From assembly GCA_032207245.1 (NCBI GenBank), contig CM063506.1, forward strand, positions 42,265,971 through 42,329,970: 64,000 nucleotides of DNA. The letters are read 5' to 3'. Below, one piece after another: positions 1 to 10,690 of the stretch (positions are counted from its first letter, which is position 1; every line of letters starts with the position of its first letter). The translations under genes and the position numbers were made by a program. The notes under the pieces are model-generated. The model had not been told where the DNA came from, searched no databases, and was given only the letters and a program-made list of their open reading frames with translations. Source of the stretch: Pardosa pseudoannulata (taxonomy: Eukaryota > Arthropoda > Arachnida > Araneae > Lycosidae).

Positions 1-130
1 ACTGGGGTCGTCAACATTATTCTCGAACCATGACGGAACTCTCGTAGGCCAGCAACACCTTGTGGTGTGGTGGTTACCGTCGTGGCGATCAGTCATACAG
101 TTTCTGGATGGCTTCGGCCGGGGCAGAGTA
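1..130. other. GC-rich left edge, unidentified
   Basis: The first ~130 bases are clearly richer in G+C than the ~70% A+T DNA that follows. Read on the minus strand, part of it stays open for about 30 codons, but no family is recognised. It may be the end of an exon or of a transposable element cut by the window edge. Confidence 0.2.
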
Positions 131-138
131 TAACACAC

Positions 139-283
139 TTACAATACGCACATTACTGTAATAGTACAATATTAAAGCATGTGTAAATAATACGTATGAA
201 AAGGATACGATTTACAATAGGCGCATTACTATAATAATAGTACAATAGTGAAGCATATACGTTTACAATATAAAATAGAAGTG
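139..283. repeat. Two-copy ~73-bp tandem repeat
   Basis: Two similar units begin near 139 and 211. Each has TTACAATA, then CGCATTACT or CACATTACT, then AATAGTACAATA and AAGCAT. They differ by small substitutions and a 3-4 base insertion, so this is an old local duplication. Confidence 0.5.
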
Positions 284-1920
284 TTATCGCGCAGCTTGGG
301 ATTTATCGACGTAAAATAAATGAAGCGCTATAAAACTGCTTGGGTCTTTCCATACCCATGAAGATAAAACGCGGTTGCGCTGTTCCCGATTCTTCGACAG
401 TGATTTTTCAAATCCGTCTGGAACTCAAACGGTTAAAGTATCAAAAGACACCTTATGGTAGAAATCAACACCTTATATAATCCATGCGCTGAACACACAT
501 TAGAGACCAAACGTGATTGTCTTCAGCGGGGAAACACTGTAAAAGAAAATGCAGGATAATACGAGAACAAATAATTTATTTATAAATGATTTCCAAAGGC
601 TAGAGTCTGCATATCATTAACTAACAAAATTTTTTATTATATAGAAAGCTTATATTTCATCACTCAATGAAACTTTAAAAAACTCGAATTATCACCTAAT
701 TTGGCGAAGCTGAAACCCCAATATTGGTTTAAAATAAACATATCTACAAAAGTTTTTAATTTTACTGATTAAACCATGATTCACAGAAAACTACCATGAA
801 TTAGTTGAGAGGTGGGAAACTTTTTACTAATCGAGGCTGCATTTCAGTTACACAAGGGTTAAGTAATAAATTATTATTACTGCTAACCTAAATATGGCCT
901 CAATTGATAAAAAAAAAATGATGCCTTAGTCGAAAACACATTAGTGTGAATTTTGTGAAACACAGCTTTTGTATAGCTTTTCAATTTATTACAGAATAAA
1001 GGAATATTAATAAATTTAATATAACAATTTTAAAAGCAGAAAAAATTTGTAAAAGCTCGATCTAGAATAGGCTCCCTATGAGAGTCGTCACAGCGCATGC
1101 GCTCGTGTTTGGCACATTTTTTCACTTGGCGATAATTTCTATGAAAGTATAGTAACCTGTATATTGTTGCTGTTTGACTCTGAGTAGCTACGATCCCTTT
1201 GATTTCAACCACATGTTTAATGTATTTTGATTGTTGATGATTTGTAGCATGCCATTCATCATGGTAGATGCATTCTTCAGTCATCAGTGAAAATGTAAAA
1301 TTATTTTTAAAGAAATAAACAGTAGCCTAGCACAGAAACTGTTTTCTCTTACATTTATTTATTTATTTAAAAAGAAAAGCGAACAAAGTTTAAGAAAACA
1401 AAATTACTAATTATAGCATGAAACTTATTTTTTATTTATTTTTTGTAATACCGTATATAATATATATTTATCAAAGATTATGGTTTAACTGCATTAAATT
1501 ATGCTTTTTACATTGTATATATTGAACAATTAAAATAATATGTACATAAATTACGCGATAATAAAACAAAGTCTAAATAAATCCTATGTCTGATTGGTAT
1601 TTGGGAGCCTGTCCTATATTTTAAGTTTTCGTCGCATCCCAATTCAGAATGAGAGCCAATTCTACATACTTATTTCAATTGGCGATTATTTCCTTCACTA
1701 GCCAAAATAGCGATAAGCTACAAAATGTAGTAACCCTAATAACACATATTTGTATGCGCATACGGGAGCCTATTCTATTTTGAGAAGCTAGTGAAAAAGT
1801 TAAACATAAAATATTTTTAATATTAAAAAAGGATAAATTCTGATATTATTAATTTTAAATTACTTCTTAATATGCAACTACATATTTAAGTACCATTTGA
1901 AATTAAATTGTTACTATTTT
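284..1920. other. AT-rich DNA, no gene seen
   Basis: Non-coding in appearance, with short A and T runs. An 84-codon minus-strand open frame at 1030-1284 has no recognisable domain and reads as chance. Confidence 0.5.
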
Positions 1921-2695
1921 CAGGGTATCTGCCAAAATAAAACTTTTCAAATCCATGACTTTTCATGACTTTTCCTGATTTAGCTGATCATTTTCTATGA
2001 CTTTAAAAAGCTTTCGTTAACGTATATATGAATAAAATTTCTGATGTACATACAAATAAAATATATGCTTTTAGAGAAATTACAGGAATTTTATCATAAA
2101 AAAACTATAAACTTACTTTATAAGTGTTAGTAAACTCACATACATAAAAATAAATTGTTGTATCTACATACCTAAGTTTAATCATATAGCAATTTGTCAA
2201 TCAAAATGTTTCCAATTTGAATTCAGGGTACTTTGGTATTATCCAGGTGACCATGAATAATAGCCAAATATAACCCTATAACGTTTATATACAATATCCC
2301 TAGGGATAAACTTTTATTTTGTGCAAAAATCTTAACTAAATTTTATTAAAAAATATTAATTATTATATTAATAAAATTTTAATCTACAATTTAAGAAAAA
2401 ATCAGAATAATATGCATTTACCCACCCATTAAGCTTTCTTGCTTTGCTTGGTGAACAAATTTTACTTGGCAATATGGTCAATAAGATAATACATAAATAC
2501 CAAACTCAGTAACTTCAGCCAAATGACAAGTAAAAATAGAATTAAACAATTCAATGCATTTTTATTTAATCGGTAGTTTAGCGGATCCATGACTTTTACT
2601 CATTTTACTTGAAAAATCAAGACTTTCCATGACAAAATTAATCCATTGTCTAAATCCATGATTTTCCATGACTTTCCAGGTGCTCGGAAACCATG
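1921..2695. mobile_element. hAT-like non-autonomous element, degenerate
   Basis: The left end reads CAGGGTATCTGCC and the right end GGTGCTCGGAAACCATG, which would be the inverse of CAGGGTTTCCGAGCACC after one change. Near both ends the motif CCATGACTTTTC recurs in one orientation (about 1954, 2585, 2655), as in the subterminal repeats of hAT families. TATTTT lies just outside each end, but no clean 8-bp duplication is visible. No transposase remnant was recognised inside. Family assignment is an inference from the CAGGG terminus. Confidence 0.4.
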
Positions 2696-2724
2696 TATTT
2701 TGTATACTATTTTGTTACTATTTT

Positions 2725-3859
2725 GTATTTTTGTTACTAGGTATTCTAACATTCCAAATAAACAATAGGGCATTTTCACCAGTAGTCACTGAAATTTACA
2801 TTCATACTGATTTATTAAATTGTATTTATTTTCAAAGTGCCCAAATACATATACTTAAATATTAATTAAAAAAAAACAGCTTTTTCTTATGGAGGCAGTA
2901 CAAGAAATTCACGGTGACAGCAAGCCGCAAGTTCCCTACCTGAGAGTTAGTTCATTTCTCTATAGTACGAACACAGAACTTTTAAAACAAGCACTCCATA
3001 TTTAACCCAGATTGAAATACGCAGGAAAATCTTATTTGGCGAAAAAGGAAACGATTAAAGATCAAAACATAACCCAATTTAAAAAGTTCGAAGAAAGAAA
3101 CTGAACAACTCTGATTTTACGGGGAATTTAGAACTTATTTCAACTAGTAAAAGGAAGAAAGGAAAAAAAGTAGGAGCTATAAAAAAGCAAAACGCCAAAA
3201 TACAATCAAATAATCCACTAAGCAGAAAAGTAGGGGGTTTAGGAGAGAGGAACGGAGCATGAAATTTTTCTGAATTCAGGAGAATTTATAAAATCGATAA
3301 CAAGCGGGAGAACATCGTTTAACAATACGTTTAGAATTGTACCCTCACGACATTATTTTAAACACCATTCTTTATTTCATCTACTGTATTATCTCACTAA
3401 ATCTTCAAAACAAAAGATTTTCCGAGGGATTTCAAACAGTGGGATAATTAAATTTTAAAATATCGCATATTTACAGCATTATTAATTTCCATTAGTTAAA
3501 AGTGCCAGAATATGACAAAGTTCTTTCAGAACAAATTATGCTTGTAATGAGCTAGTTATAAAAGGGAAAGTTTGAAATAATACTAAATTCAATTATAACA
3601 AAAGTATGCAAGTAGATAAAAACATAATAAAAAGAGAGTATTTCGGCTCTCAAGGATAAGAAAGGTAATAGTACTTCTTAATTTTTAGTGTCGAAAAAAG
3701 AAGGGTTTCCGATTAAAGACTATCATTTTTAAGCTCACTTGGATTCGGAAAAATTTGGAATGAAAATGTGTAATGGAAGTGGATGCCAAGTGCCATGGGA
3801 GTCGAAGTCGCCGAATTTGGTGATAGAATTGCTTCCTATCGGTGAATTATATTAATGCA
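2725..3859. other. AT-rich DNA, no gene seen
   Basis: No open frame of note. A slightly GC-richer patch at about 3775-3840 ends in TCG|GTGAAT, which looks donor-like, but no convincing acceptor precedes it. Confidence 0.4.
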
Positions 3860-4004
3860 AGTGTATAATCATCGATTATTTTTTGTTGCAAGATAATTCT
3901 CAGACAAAAAAGAAACCATATTTATACCTGCTTCATAGGGTACTTTACAATTTTGAAAAATTATAAATTTTACTGATTCCTTCATATGACGGGCTATATG
4001 CTAG
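3860..4004 (+). mobile_element. Helentron-like 3' end fragment
   Basis: This stretch matches the last ~145 bases of the copies ending at 20481 and 55980: TCGATTATTTTTTGTTGCA, then TAATTCTCAGAC, the conserved GGTACTTTACAAT block, a degenerate hairpin centred on TCATATGA, and the terminus GGGCTATATGCTAG followed by T. Helitron-type elements end in a short hairpin followed by CTRR before a host T, which fits. The 5' part is absent. Confidence 0.65.
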
Positions 4005-4690
4005 TTATTTAATAAAACGTAACTAAACTAAATTTTTTCTTTTTGACCTCAGTTGGAATTGACTTCAAATATTTTTTTAAATATTACATTTCGAGGATTT
4101 TGAAGGACGCCGCGCCCTGCCCCTTTTTTTCCTTTTCAAGTTTATATAAATTCTGAAATCAATTAAAAATTGAGAAAGTGCCCTTTTACATAAAACATGC
4201 CATTTCATTCTAAAATGTACCCCTTTTCTGACAAGTCCCCACTGTTCATTTTTTAAAACTATGTGAACACTAGACTTATATAACCCACATCCAACTCAAG
4301 GGTTTATGGATGCGAAAGCCTAAGGCGGGTGGGGAAAACCTTTCAACATTTTTCATTTTAAAGTAATACACTGAATTATTGACTTTAAATTTAAAAACTT
4401 TTTTTATTAGCATTATTTTTATTAAATATTTTCATTGATTTCAAAATTTAATTTGTATAAGAGAGTTGTTTGAATTTAATATATTATAGATTTCCTTTAA
4501 CTTTTTAATGTGATTGCGTGTATTATCTATTCTTTTAAACTATTCGATCTGTGTTTCGTTTTCGTATTTTTTAATATACATAGGAACAAGATTACATCTT
4601 ACTTGCATGTAATGCTGAGGGTTATCTACCATTCCGCATTTACAATTTGGTGAATCTAGTTTCCTAATTCTATACAGTAGGACTATTGCT
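4005..4690. other. AT-rich flank of the piggyBac fossil
   Basis: It contains a C/T-rich patch near 4110-4130 and an unassigned repeat-like patch at 4230-4345. No coding signal was recognised. Confidence 0.35.
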
Positions 4691-5487
4691 GATCTAGAAA
4701 TAGATCACTGGGCGTTCGAGCGTTTTGCCATCATGCCTGGCCTCTAGAGAAACAAGGCATAGCAATAGAAGGTAAAAAATGGTACTGGTGTCTATTCACT
4801 CGAATAATTGATATGGCTGTATTGAATGCAAGTATTCTGCACAAGAATGTTCATAAAGGTGATTTTATGTCCATGAAAGATTTCGGAAGATCTGTAAAAT
4901 ATCTAAAATTGCAAATCGGAAAAAAGGTTTCGAAAGATCGACCTTACAGCTTTCCTTCATCATTAACATCTAATGTCAGTGATGATGTTCGCTTTGATAG
5001 AATGGATCACAAGATGGGACAAAGAAAGGGCCAAAGACGCTGTCGACTTGTAGGGTGCCAAGGAAGGTCCCTAACATATTTGTGAAGTGCGATGCCACTT
5101 TATGCAAGAAATGTTTCATCAAATTACACACTAAACTGTAGAAACAATAAAATTTTGTCTTTTAAAATAACTGAACGTTACTAAGTACATTCTGTAATAT
5201 TGTGAAATTCTGGTCAAATAAACGTTTTTTAAAAGGAAACACATTAGTTTTTATCTATTTGGTTCGTTTCTACCACGTTATTGAAGTACTACTGATTGTT
5301 GTGTATTTGCTAAAATATATCCCCCGAACGCCCAGTGATCTATTTTTAGATCAGCATATTTTTTTATAACTATGGTACGTATTGATAAAATTCGATAATA
5401 ATATTCATGTTAATAGTCAAAGACACCCAATTTATGAATTATATGTCATTATGTCGAAAAAAAATAATTTGGGCGTTAATGGGTTAA
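4691..5487 (+). mobile_element. Degenerate piggyBac-type element
   Basis: Inverted subterminal repeats flank the transposase remnant. The left one begins GCTGATCTAGAAATAGATCA at about 4690; the right one is its inverse near 5330-5360, and both carry CACTGGGCGTTCG on the inner side. The right terminus reads GGGCGTTAATGGG followed by TTAA at 5484-5487, which is the usual piggyBac terminus and TTAA target. A matching left terminus was not found, so the left boundary given is only the inner repeat. Confidence 0.65.
4756..5141 (+). pseudogene. piggyBac (PGBD-like) transposase, C-terminal remnant
   Basis: This is the decayed C-terminal part of a DDE transposase that would cut and paste its own element at TTAA sites. 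The frame through 4813 reads KKWYWCLFTRIIDMAVLN, then ASILHK and a DFGRSVKYL stretch, which matches the conserved tryptophan-rich helix region and the following FRR-type helix of piggyBac transposases. The terminal cysteine-rich finger survives only in a shifted frame as KCDATLCKKCFIKLHTKL followed by TAG at 5139-5141, so at least one frameshift lies near 5050-5085. The catalytic DDD core is missing. It lies between inverted GCTGATCTA repeats of the parent element. It cannot be functional as it stands. The family call is firm; source and age are inference. Confidence 0.8.
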
Positions 5488-5874
5488 AATGTTATTTTGG
5501 AATTGTAACTTTTGTTCAATTATTGACATTATACTACAGTTTGCTCTTCTTTCACTTTTATCCCAACATTCTTGCGAATCTTTATTTATGTTTTCTTTCA
5601 TATATTTTTAAAGTATTGATCCCGGGAGCTGTATAAGTTTATAATTTATTGATTTAGTGCCGTGCTTTACTAAAATATCTGCATATCAGTATTCCCCGTA
5701 TGAGCTTTGATCCAAATTATATTAATTTCACGGTTATTCCTGTTTTTGTATCTCGGTAATTTGATTTCGGTACTCATTGTTTTAGGCTCTTAATTACGAA
5801 AAGACTGTCAGTATATAAATATATATTGTCTTCATTCAATGGTTTTATCTTTCTGAGGGAAACAAGTAGTGAAC
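5488..5874. other. AT-rich DNA, no gene seen
   Basis: Mostly A/T-rich spacer between the piggyBac end and a SINE-A copy. The 84-codon frame overlapping 5382-5636 runs across the element terminus and is hydrophobic by base composition only. Confidence 0.4.
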
Positions 5875-6031
5875 ACTACACTACGGTTTACTGCTTAGCA
5901 ACATAAGAGCGAATGAGACAGGGACCTACTGCTTAAAGCCGATTCCGAATGGCTACGAGCATTCAGGCCAACAACTGGTCCACGAACTCTGATATCGAAG
6001 AGCGAGTCTTCCCATTCCACCATCGTTCGGC
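5875..6031 (-). repeat. SINE-A copy (tRNA-derived)
   Basis: Minus-strand copy of the SINE found about fifteen times here. It keeps CTACTGCTTAAAGCCGATTC, the GAACTC block and, at its 5' end, the inverse of GCCGAACGATGG. The B box (inverse of GGTTCGAATCC elsewhere) is badly mutated, so this is an old copy. Confidence 0.75.
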
Positions 6032-6312
6032 TGAATTGGAAAAGGTATAAAAAATATATTTATATACAGTTAACTGTTTATTTATTCCGTTTATTTGTAT
6101 AAAATGGCATAATAGATTAAAAACAATTTTTTTAATAGGGTATAAAATAAAAATTTGGAAAGTTTATAACGAGTTGACCTCCGAAAAGATGTGTACATGT
6201 GTGTAAGCACGCGTGCATGCGGGAACACAAGCAAGAACAATCAATATTTTCACTTTTCTGCCAATACGTTCCATACCAAACGATCGCTCTCATTTTATTT
6301 ACTATCTCTTTA

Positions 6313-6367
6313 TACACATATATAAATATATTTATTTACTATAAATAAATATATTTATATATGTGTA
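6313..6367. repeat. Perfect 26-bp-arm palindrome
   Basis: The arms 6313-6338 and 6342-6367 are exact inverse complements around CTA at 6339-6341. They are A/T-only except for TACAC/GTGTA at the outer ends. It could extrude as a cruciform or, if transcribed, fold into a 26-bp hairpin. Confidence 0.9.
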
Positions 6368-7004
6368 AGAAGAACATAATTTTCATAACATATCTGTATA
6401 TCGCCTGAGATATATATATCTTATGGATTATGTATATGTTTATATTTGAAAGAGCAATATAATTATATATGTATATACATATGCAAAACGATGAAAATTA
6501 ATCCGATAGTCACATATCATTAAGCCCTTATTATATTTACTTGCCGGGGTTTGCTGGACAAGGAGAAGCCTAAGAAGTTAGACTAATTGAAGATGCTGCA
6601 GTAGTGGCACATTGAAGAGAATCAGAAGTCCGAGTAGAACTTAAATTTTATTTTAGTTAAGAGAACGACATGCGTTTCAAAGGCAAAAGATAGAATAATC
6701 ATCGAAATACATGCTGGAATGGGGTTGGACCCCAGAGAGAAACGGAGACGAAATCTTTCCAAGAGAAAGTAGCTTTGTCGGCGTTATTAACAAAAAAAAA
6801 GGGAACTTAAATCATTGAAAACCAAGGACAGCTGGAAAATATGGAGAGTGGGTAGAAAATTCGCATTTATTGCAGAGAAAGTTTTGCAAAATGGGACTCT
6901 CTTTTAATTAAGATATTTTGTAGCTAGTAAAATAGATTTGAAGAAAGAAGAATGGGAAAGCGGAGAATTTTTACGAGATCTTAAATTGTAATAACTTTGA
7001 TATA
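6368..7004. other. AT-rich DNA, no gene seen
   Basis: Includes TATA-rich runs at 6400-6480 and unremarkable sequence up to the Helitron start. Confidence 0.4.
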
Positions 7005-7476
7005 TCTTTATATATAAAATTCTGCTGTCCATGTGTTTGTAATAGAACTGCTCCTAAACGGCTGGATTAATTTTGATGAAATTTTGTGTATGTAATTGTT
7101 TCTAAGAATGGTTTAGACTCACAATTTCATCCGATAGAAAATGTTTTTTTATAAAAAATTCCAGAATTACGCGCCAATTGAGATTATTAAAATGCCGCTT
7201 GAAAATCTTTACTGACAACGTATCTGTAATGCAGCGGTCAGCGCCACGGGCTTCAGTATGAGTCCCAGAATAGAATCCCCGTACAGGTGATGTGGGAATT
7301 TTAGTTTAATCTAATTACGTTTGTGATGACTGTACGCGTGGTGGCATCGAGTATTTTTAAAATATTTTTTTCCTTACTTTTCCACCAAATCGGTCACAAC
7401 AGTTTATTTAAAAACATTTTACAATTTTTGGCAATTTACAACATTAAAACAGAACAACGTCTGTCGGGTCGTCTAG
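7005..7476 (+). mobile_element. Non-autonomous Helitron
   Basis: The 5' end is A|TCTTTATATATAAAATTC, followed by CTGCTGTCCATG and CTCCTAAACGGCTGGATTAA, a block known from many arthropod Helitrons. The 3' end is ACAACGTCTGTCGGGTCGT then CTAG|T. Helitrons begin with TC, end with CTRR and insert between A and T without a target duplication; all three hold here. The element is 472 bp and carries no Rep/helicase, so it depended on an autonomous copy elsewhere. Confidence 0.8.
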
Positions 7477-8392
7477 TTACATATATATTATAAATAACTA
7501 TATATGCACACAAACATAAAGAATTGTAAAAGTGAAAGTATTTATACGAAAACCTACAGCTGAAGCCATTTTGTAAATGCAACCTTAAAAGCATGCAACA
7601 TTTGATAACATATTAATTGCAATGCAGCAATAACTGTTTTCAGTCCCTGGGCACAAATGCAAATGCATAGAGTTTCTTGTTTACTTAAATTACAGAAAGC
7701 TTTCAATCAATTTCCCCGAGACAAGAAACAGATGTAGAAAACTAGTAAAACAAAACTAAAGAAAAGAAATTTTACCAGGCACTGCAACTCTCGAGAAATA
7801 TGATCACATGCACGAACAGTTCAACGAAAATAAATCGAAAATTTTTCAGGAAAAGTTTTTAAAGGGGGACAAAGAACTACTATATTTTCCTCCTAAAAAA
7901 AAATAAGAAAAAATCAGAAAAAAATGGAAAGAAAGAAAAAGAAATTCGAGGAACAAGAATAATTTAATTTTTAAACTTTGAAAAAAAAAATGGAATACGC
8001 ACATCATTAGGCTTATCGCAATATTTTCAATGGTCTGAGATACCGTGCATTAAGTTATAGAAGAGTAATGGAATGGAATAAAAACAGACGGCAGAAAACC
8101 ACTGGATAAAATTCAGGCTTATCTGTTTAGTACTGAATGGATATTACGATATGACGCTGATGTTTAACATAAAAAGAATTTTTTGCAAGCACAAAATATC
8201 ACAAAGTAATACAAAAAATAAGATTTATTAGCACAATTAACCAAACATAAAATAAAACTATTAGGTAGAGTGGGGAAAGGAAAAGTAATAATGTTCTGTT
8301 TTGGATAATTTGAAATATATTTTACTAAAAAGACAAATTTTAGTATTGGTTAATATTCATAAGCTAAATAACTGCCAACCTTTATCCAACAG
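7477..8392. other. AT-rich DNA, no gene seen
   Basis: Purine-rich runs near 7890-7990. The pyrimidine stretch at about 8376-8390 precedes the exon candidate that follows. Confidence 0.4.
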
Positions 8393-8514
8393 GATCAGAG
8401 AACAATGAGAATTAGTTACAAACACTTGGACTTGGAAAAGGCTTCAAAGGCTTCAAAGGTGGTGATGCAACTGGACCATATGGGCCGAGCCCTTCAATCC
8501 AGAGGCTTCTGTCA
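8393..8514 (+). CDS. Candidate internal exon of an unidentified gene
   Basis: This 122-base block is bounded by a good acceptor (CAACCTTTATCCAACAG) and a donor matching consensus (TCA|GTAAGC). The frame starting at the first base is open throughout, for 40 codons plus 2 bases. It starts DQRTMRISYKHLDLEKAS and ends VVMQLDHMGRALQSRGFC, a charged, helix-friendly sequence. G+C is higher than in the flanks. A second plus-strand frame (GLGKGFKGFKGG...) is also open, which weakens the argument. No family was recognised, and no neighbouring exon could be joined to it. It could be a real exon with very long introns, a fragment of a mobile element, or chance. Confidence 0.4.
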
Positions 8515-8689
8515 GTAAGCACAAAAATGACAACGAGCGAAAAATAAACACATAAAAGAGCAAAGAGATAGAAGGGTGGATTCGTGAGTTCATAACACAA
8601 AACTAGAGAGTAGAGAGTTTAGGGATAGAAAAACATAAAATATTTTTGTGGCCAGTGACATCCGTACGAAAAAAGCCGAAAAAGTAGAA

Positions 8690-8970
8690 TAAAATTGAAC
8701 AAGATCGAAAAAATTAAAAAGTTTTGGAAAAATAAAAATATAAGTTTTAAAAATAAATAAATTGTACTAAAAATCCAAAAAGGGCCTAAATAATAATTTT
8801 TAAATAGAACAGTAATTTTTATTAACTTAGTTTAGGTGTTATAGATTTTTGTTTATTGAATAATAATGATCAGAAACGAGAAAGTTGAAAATTTTGAGAA
8901 AATAAAAATAAACGTTTTAAAAATAAATTAATTGCATTAAAAATCCGAAAAGGGCCTAAATAATGATAAA
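8690..8970. repeat. Direct repeat, two ~100-bp copies
   Basis: The blocks at about 8690-8795 and 8870-8970 share AAAAATAAAAATA, GTTTTAAAAATAAAT, AAAAATCC and AAAGGGCCTAAATAAT in the same order. They lie about 180 bases apart, which suggests a local duplication. Confidence 0.6.
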
Positions 8971-9534
8971 TAAACGTAAAAACTTGGAAAAGGTATTTAT
9001 ATTGTTTTAAAATAAAAGTTTCTCTTGTATAGAAATTCGGGTAATTACTGACTTTATTTTGTAAACCTAAACTTTAGAAGGTATCTGTCATTTCAAAATA
9101 AAAATAAAAAAAAAAATTAAAAAAAAATTAAAACTTTAAGAATGTGAAAATTTAAACTAATTATCCTTTATCGTGGTATAAATCAAAATATATTGCTCGT
9201 TTAAAACTAATGGAGGTTGATAGAATGGGAAGATAATTAGTTTCTATTTGATATAAAAATTAGCTTCTAATTTATTTTGTAGGTATTGCATCTCTATTGT
9301 TATCTTCGTGTACATATTGTTTTATTAAAAATCTGTTGCTCCCTATAACAAATGTAAATATTTTTTATACAGTTAGGATCCTTATTAATAATGTATAAAA
9401 AAATTTATTCAAAACAGAACTGTATATTCTATCATGAATCAAAAATAAAATGTTCTAATGAAGACGTTGCAGCTCAAAAGGTACCTTGTTCTTTACATAG
9501 TTTTAAATCGCTAAATTTCCTGTTGTTGTTTCTG
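8971..9534. other. AT-rich DNA, no gene seen
   Basis: Strongly A/T-rich, with A-runs near 9100-9130. No coding or RNA-gene signal was recognised. Confidence 0.4.
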
Positions 9535-9822
9535 ATGCTACTTGAACAGTCCAAGCACGATTGAGCCATACGCTACTCGTATTAAAACAAAGGGGCTCGC
9601 TACTCGTAATTTTAAAGCAGGGACCAAGCAGAAGACCCATAGACTTGGCTTGCCACCTTTAGAGGCATCGATTGAGAACTTGGAGTACATTGTGACCTCG
9701 AAAATCTGTTACGTGTCCCAGTGACCTTTAACACGGAGGATCTTAGTCTGGCTCGAGCTCCAAATCCGCAACCTCTCAATTACGAGATCGTTGTCTTTGC
9801 CGACTGAGATACCGAGGCTCTA
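9535..9822 (-). repeat. SINE-B copy (tRNA-derived), near full length
   Basis: Inverted copy of the family at 45156-45510. Read on the minus strand it has the A-box-like GGTATCTCAGTCGGCAAAG, a degenerate B box, then the body with CACAATGTACTCCAAGTTC, GGGTCTTCTGCTTGGTCCCT and the tail ACGAGTAGCGTATGGCTCAA. The A box resembles a tRNA D-arm, so the head is tRNA-derived. The 60-codon frame at 9542-9724 is a product of the repeat, not a gene. Confidence 0.8.
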
Positions 9823-9839
9823 CTAAATTTCATACATTG

Positions 9840-10690
9840 AAATCGTATAAAAGCAAGACTCATTTTCAAGAACCGAATATACCTCGAGAGCGGCGGTATG
9901 GCAACTGTAGATCAAAAATAACCTAGCTATAACAATGCCAGCACTGGACTATCTTCAACATGAATCCCTGGGACCTACTTATGAGAAAAATGTGGGTCCG
10001 GCAAAATAAAATGAGAAATTTTGACGAAGTTGGGCCTCGTTATTACAAATTTGCGTAAAAATCTGACTAGCACGTAAACGCGAACCACGTTATAACAATA
10101 TTCATTTGCATAAGAACAAAGACTCGTTTACGAGAGCTGCCTGTATATGCCTCGAGAGTGGCGCTATGCCCACTCTTGGTTAAAGAACCTGACTATAACG
10201 ATGTTCAACTGAACTATCCGCAACCTGAGTCCCTGGGACCTACTTATGAGAAAAATGTGGGTCCTTGCTATACCCCCGCGAACCCTCCTATAATAATATT
10301 CATTTGTATTAGAACAAAGACACGTTTACGAGAACCATTTGTATATGCCCCAAAAATGGAGCTATGGCCACTCTTGGTTAAAGAACCTGACTATAACGAT
10401 GTTAGCTCTGAATTAGCCGCAACCTGAGTCCCAAGGACTCAATGAGAAAAATGTTTACAACGAAATAAATAAAATGAGATATTTTGCCGAAGTTGCGTCC
10501 CGTTATTACAAATTTGCGTAAAATATCCGCTATAGCGCGTAAACGCGAACCTTACTGTAACAACATTTATTTGCATAAGATTCACAAGACTCATTTACGA
10601 GAGCCGCCTGTATATAACAAGATAATGTGCCTCGAGAGCGGCGCTATGGCAACTCTTCTTCAAAAGATAACCTGACTAAAACAATATTTT
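9840..10690. repeat. Satellite-like tandem array, ~200-280-bp units
   Basis: About four units are marked by CCTCGAGAG(C/T)GGCG(C/G)TATG at 9891, 10150 and 10630, with a diverged copy at 10350. Within units the order is: TATAAC(A/G)ATG, CTGGGACCTACTTATGAG, AAATTTGCGTAAAA, ACGCGAACC, ATTCATTTGCATAAGA, ACGAGAGC. The third unit lacks ~80 bases. Open frames such as 10158-10427 arise from repetition and encode no known domain. The array abuts the 5' end of the inverted SINE-B. Confidence 0.75.

Noticed and set aside
4571..4574. TTAA as left boundary of the piggyBac element
   Set aside because: The sequence after it does not match the right terminus GGGCGTTAATGGG in inverse.
10158..10675. 89- and 63-codon frames with repeated peptide LLVKEPDYNDV
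   Set aside because: The repetition comes from the tandem array; there is no start context or domain.
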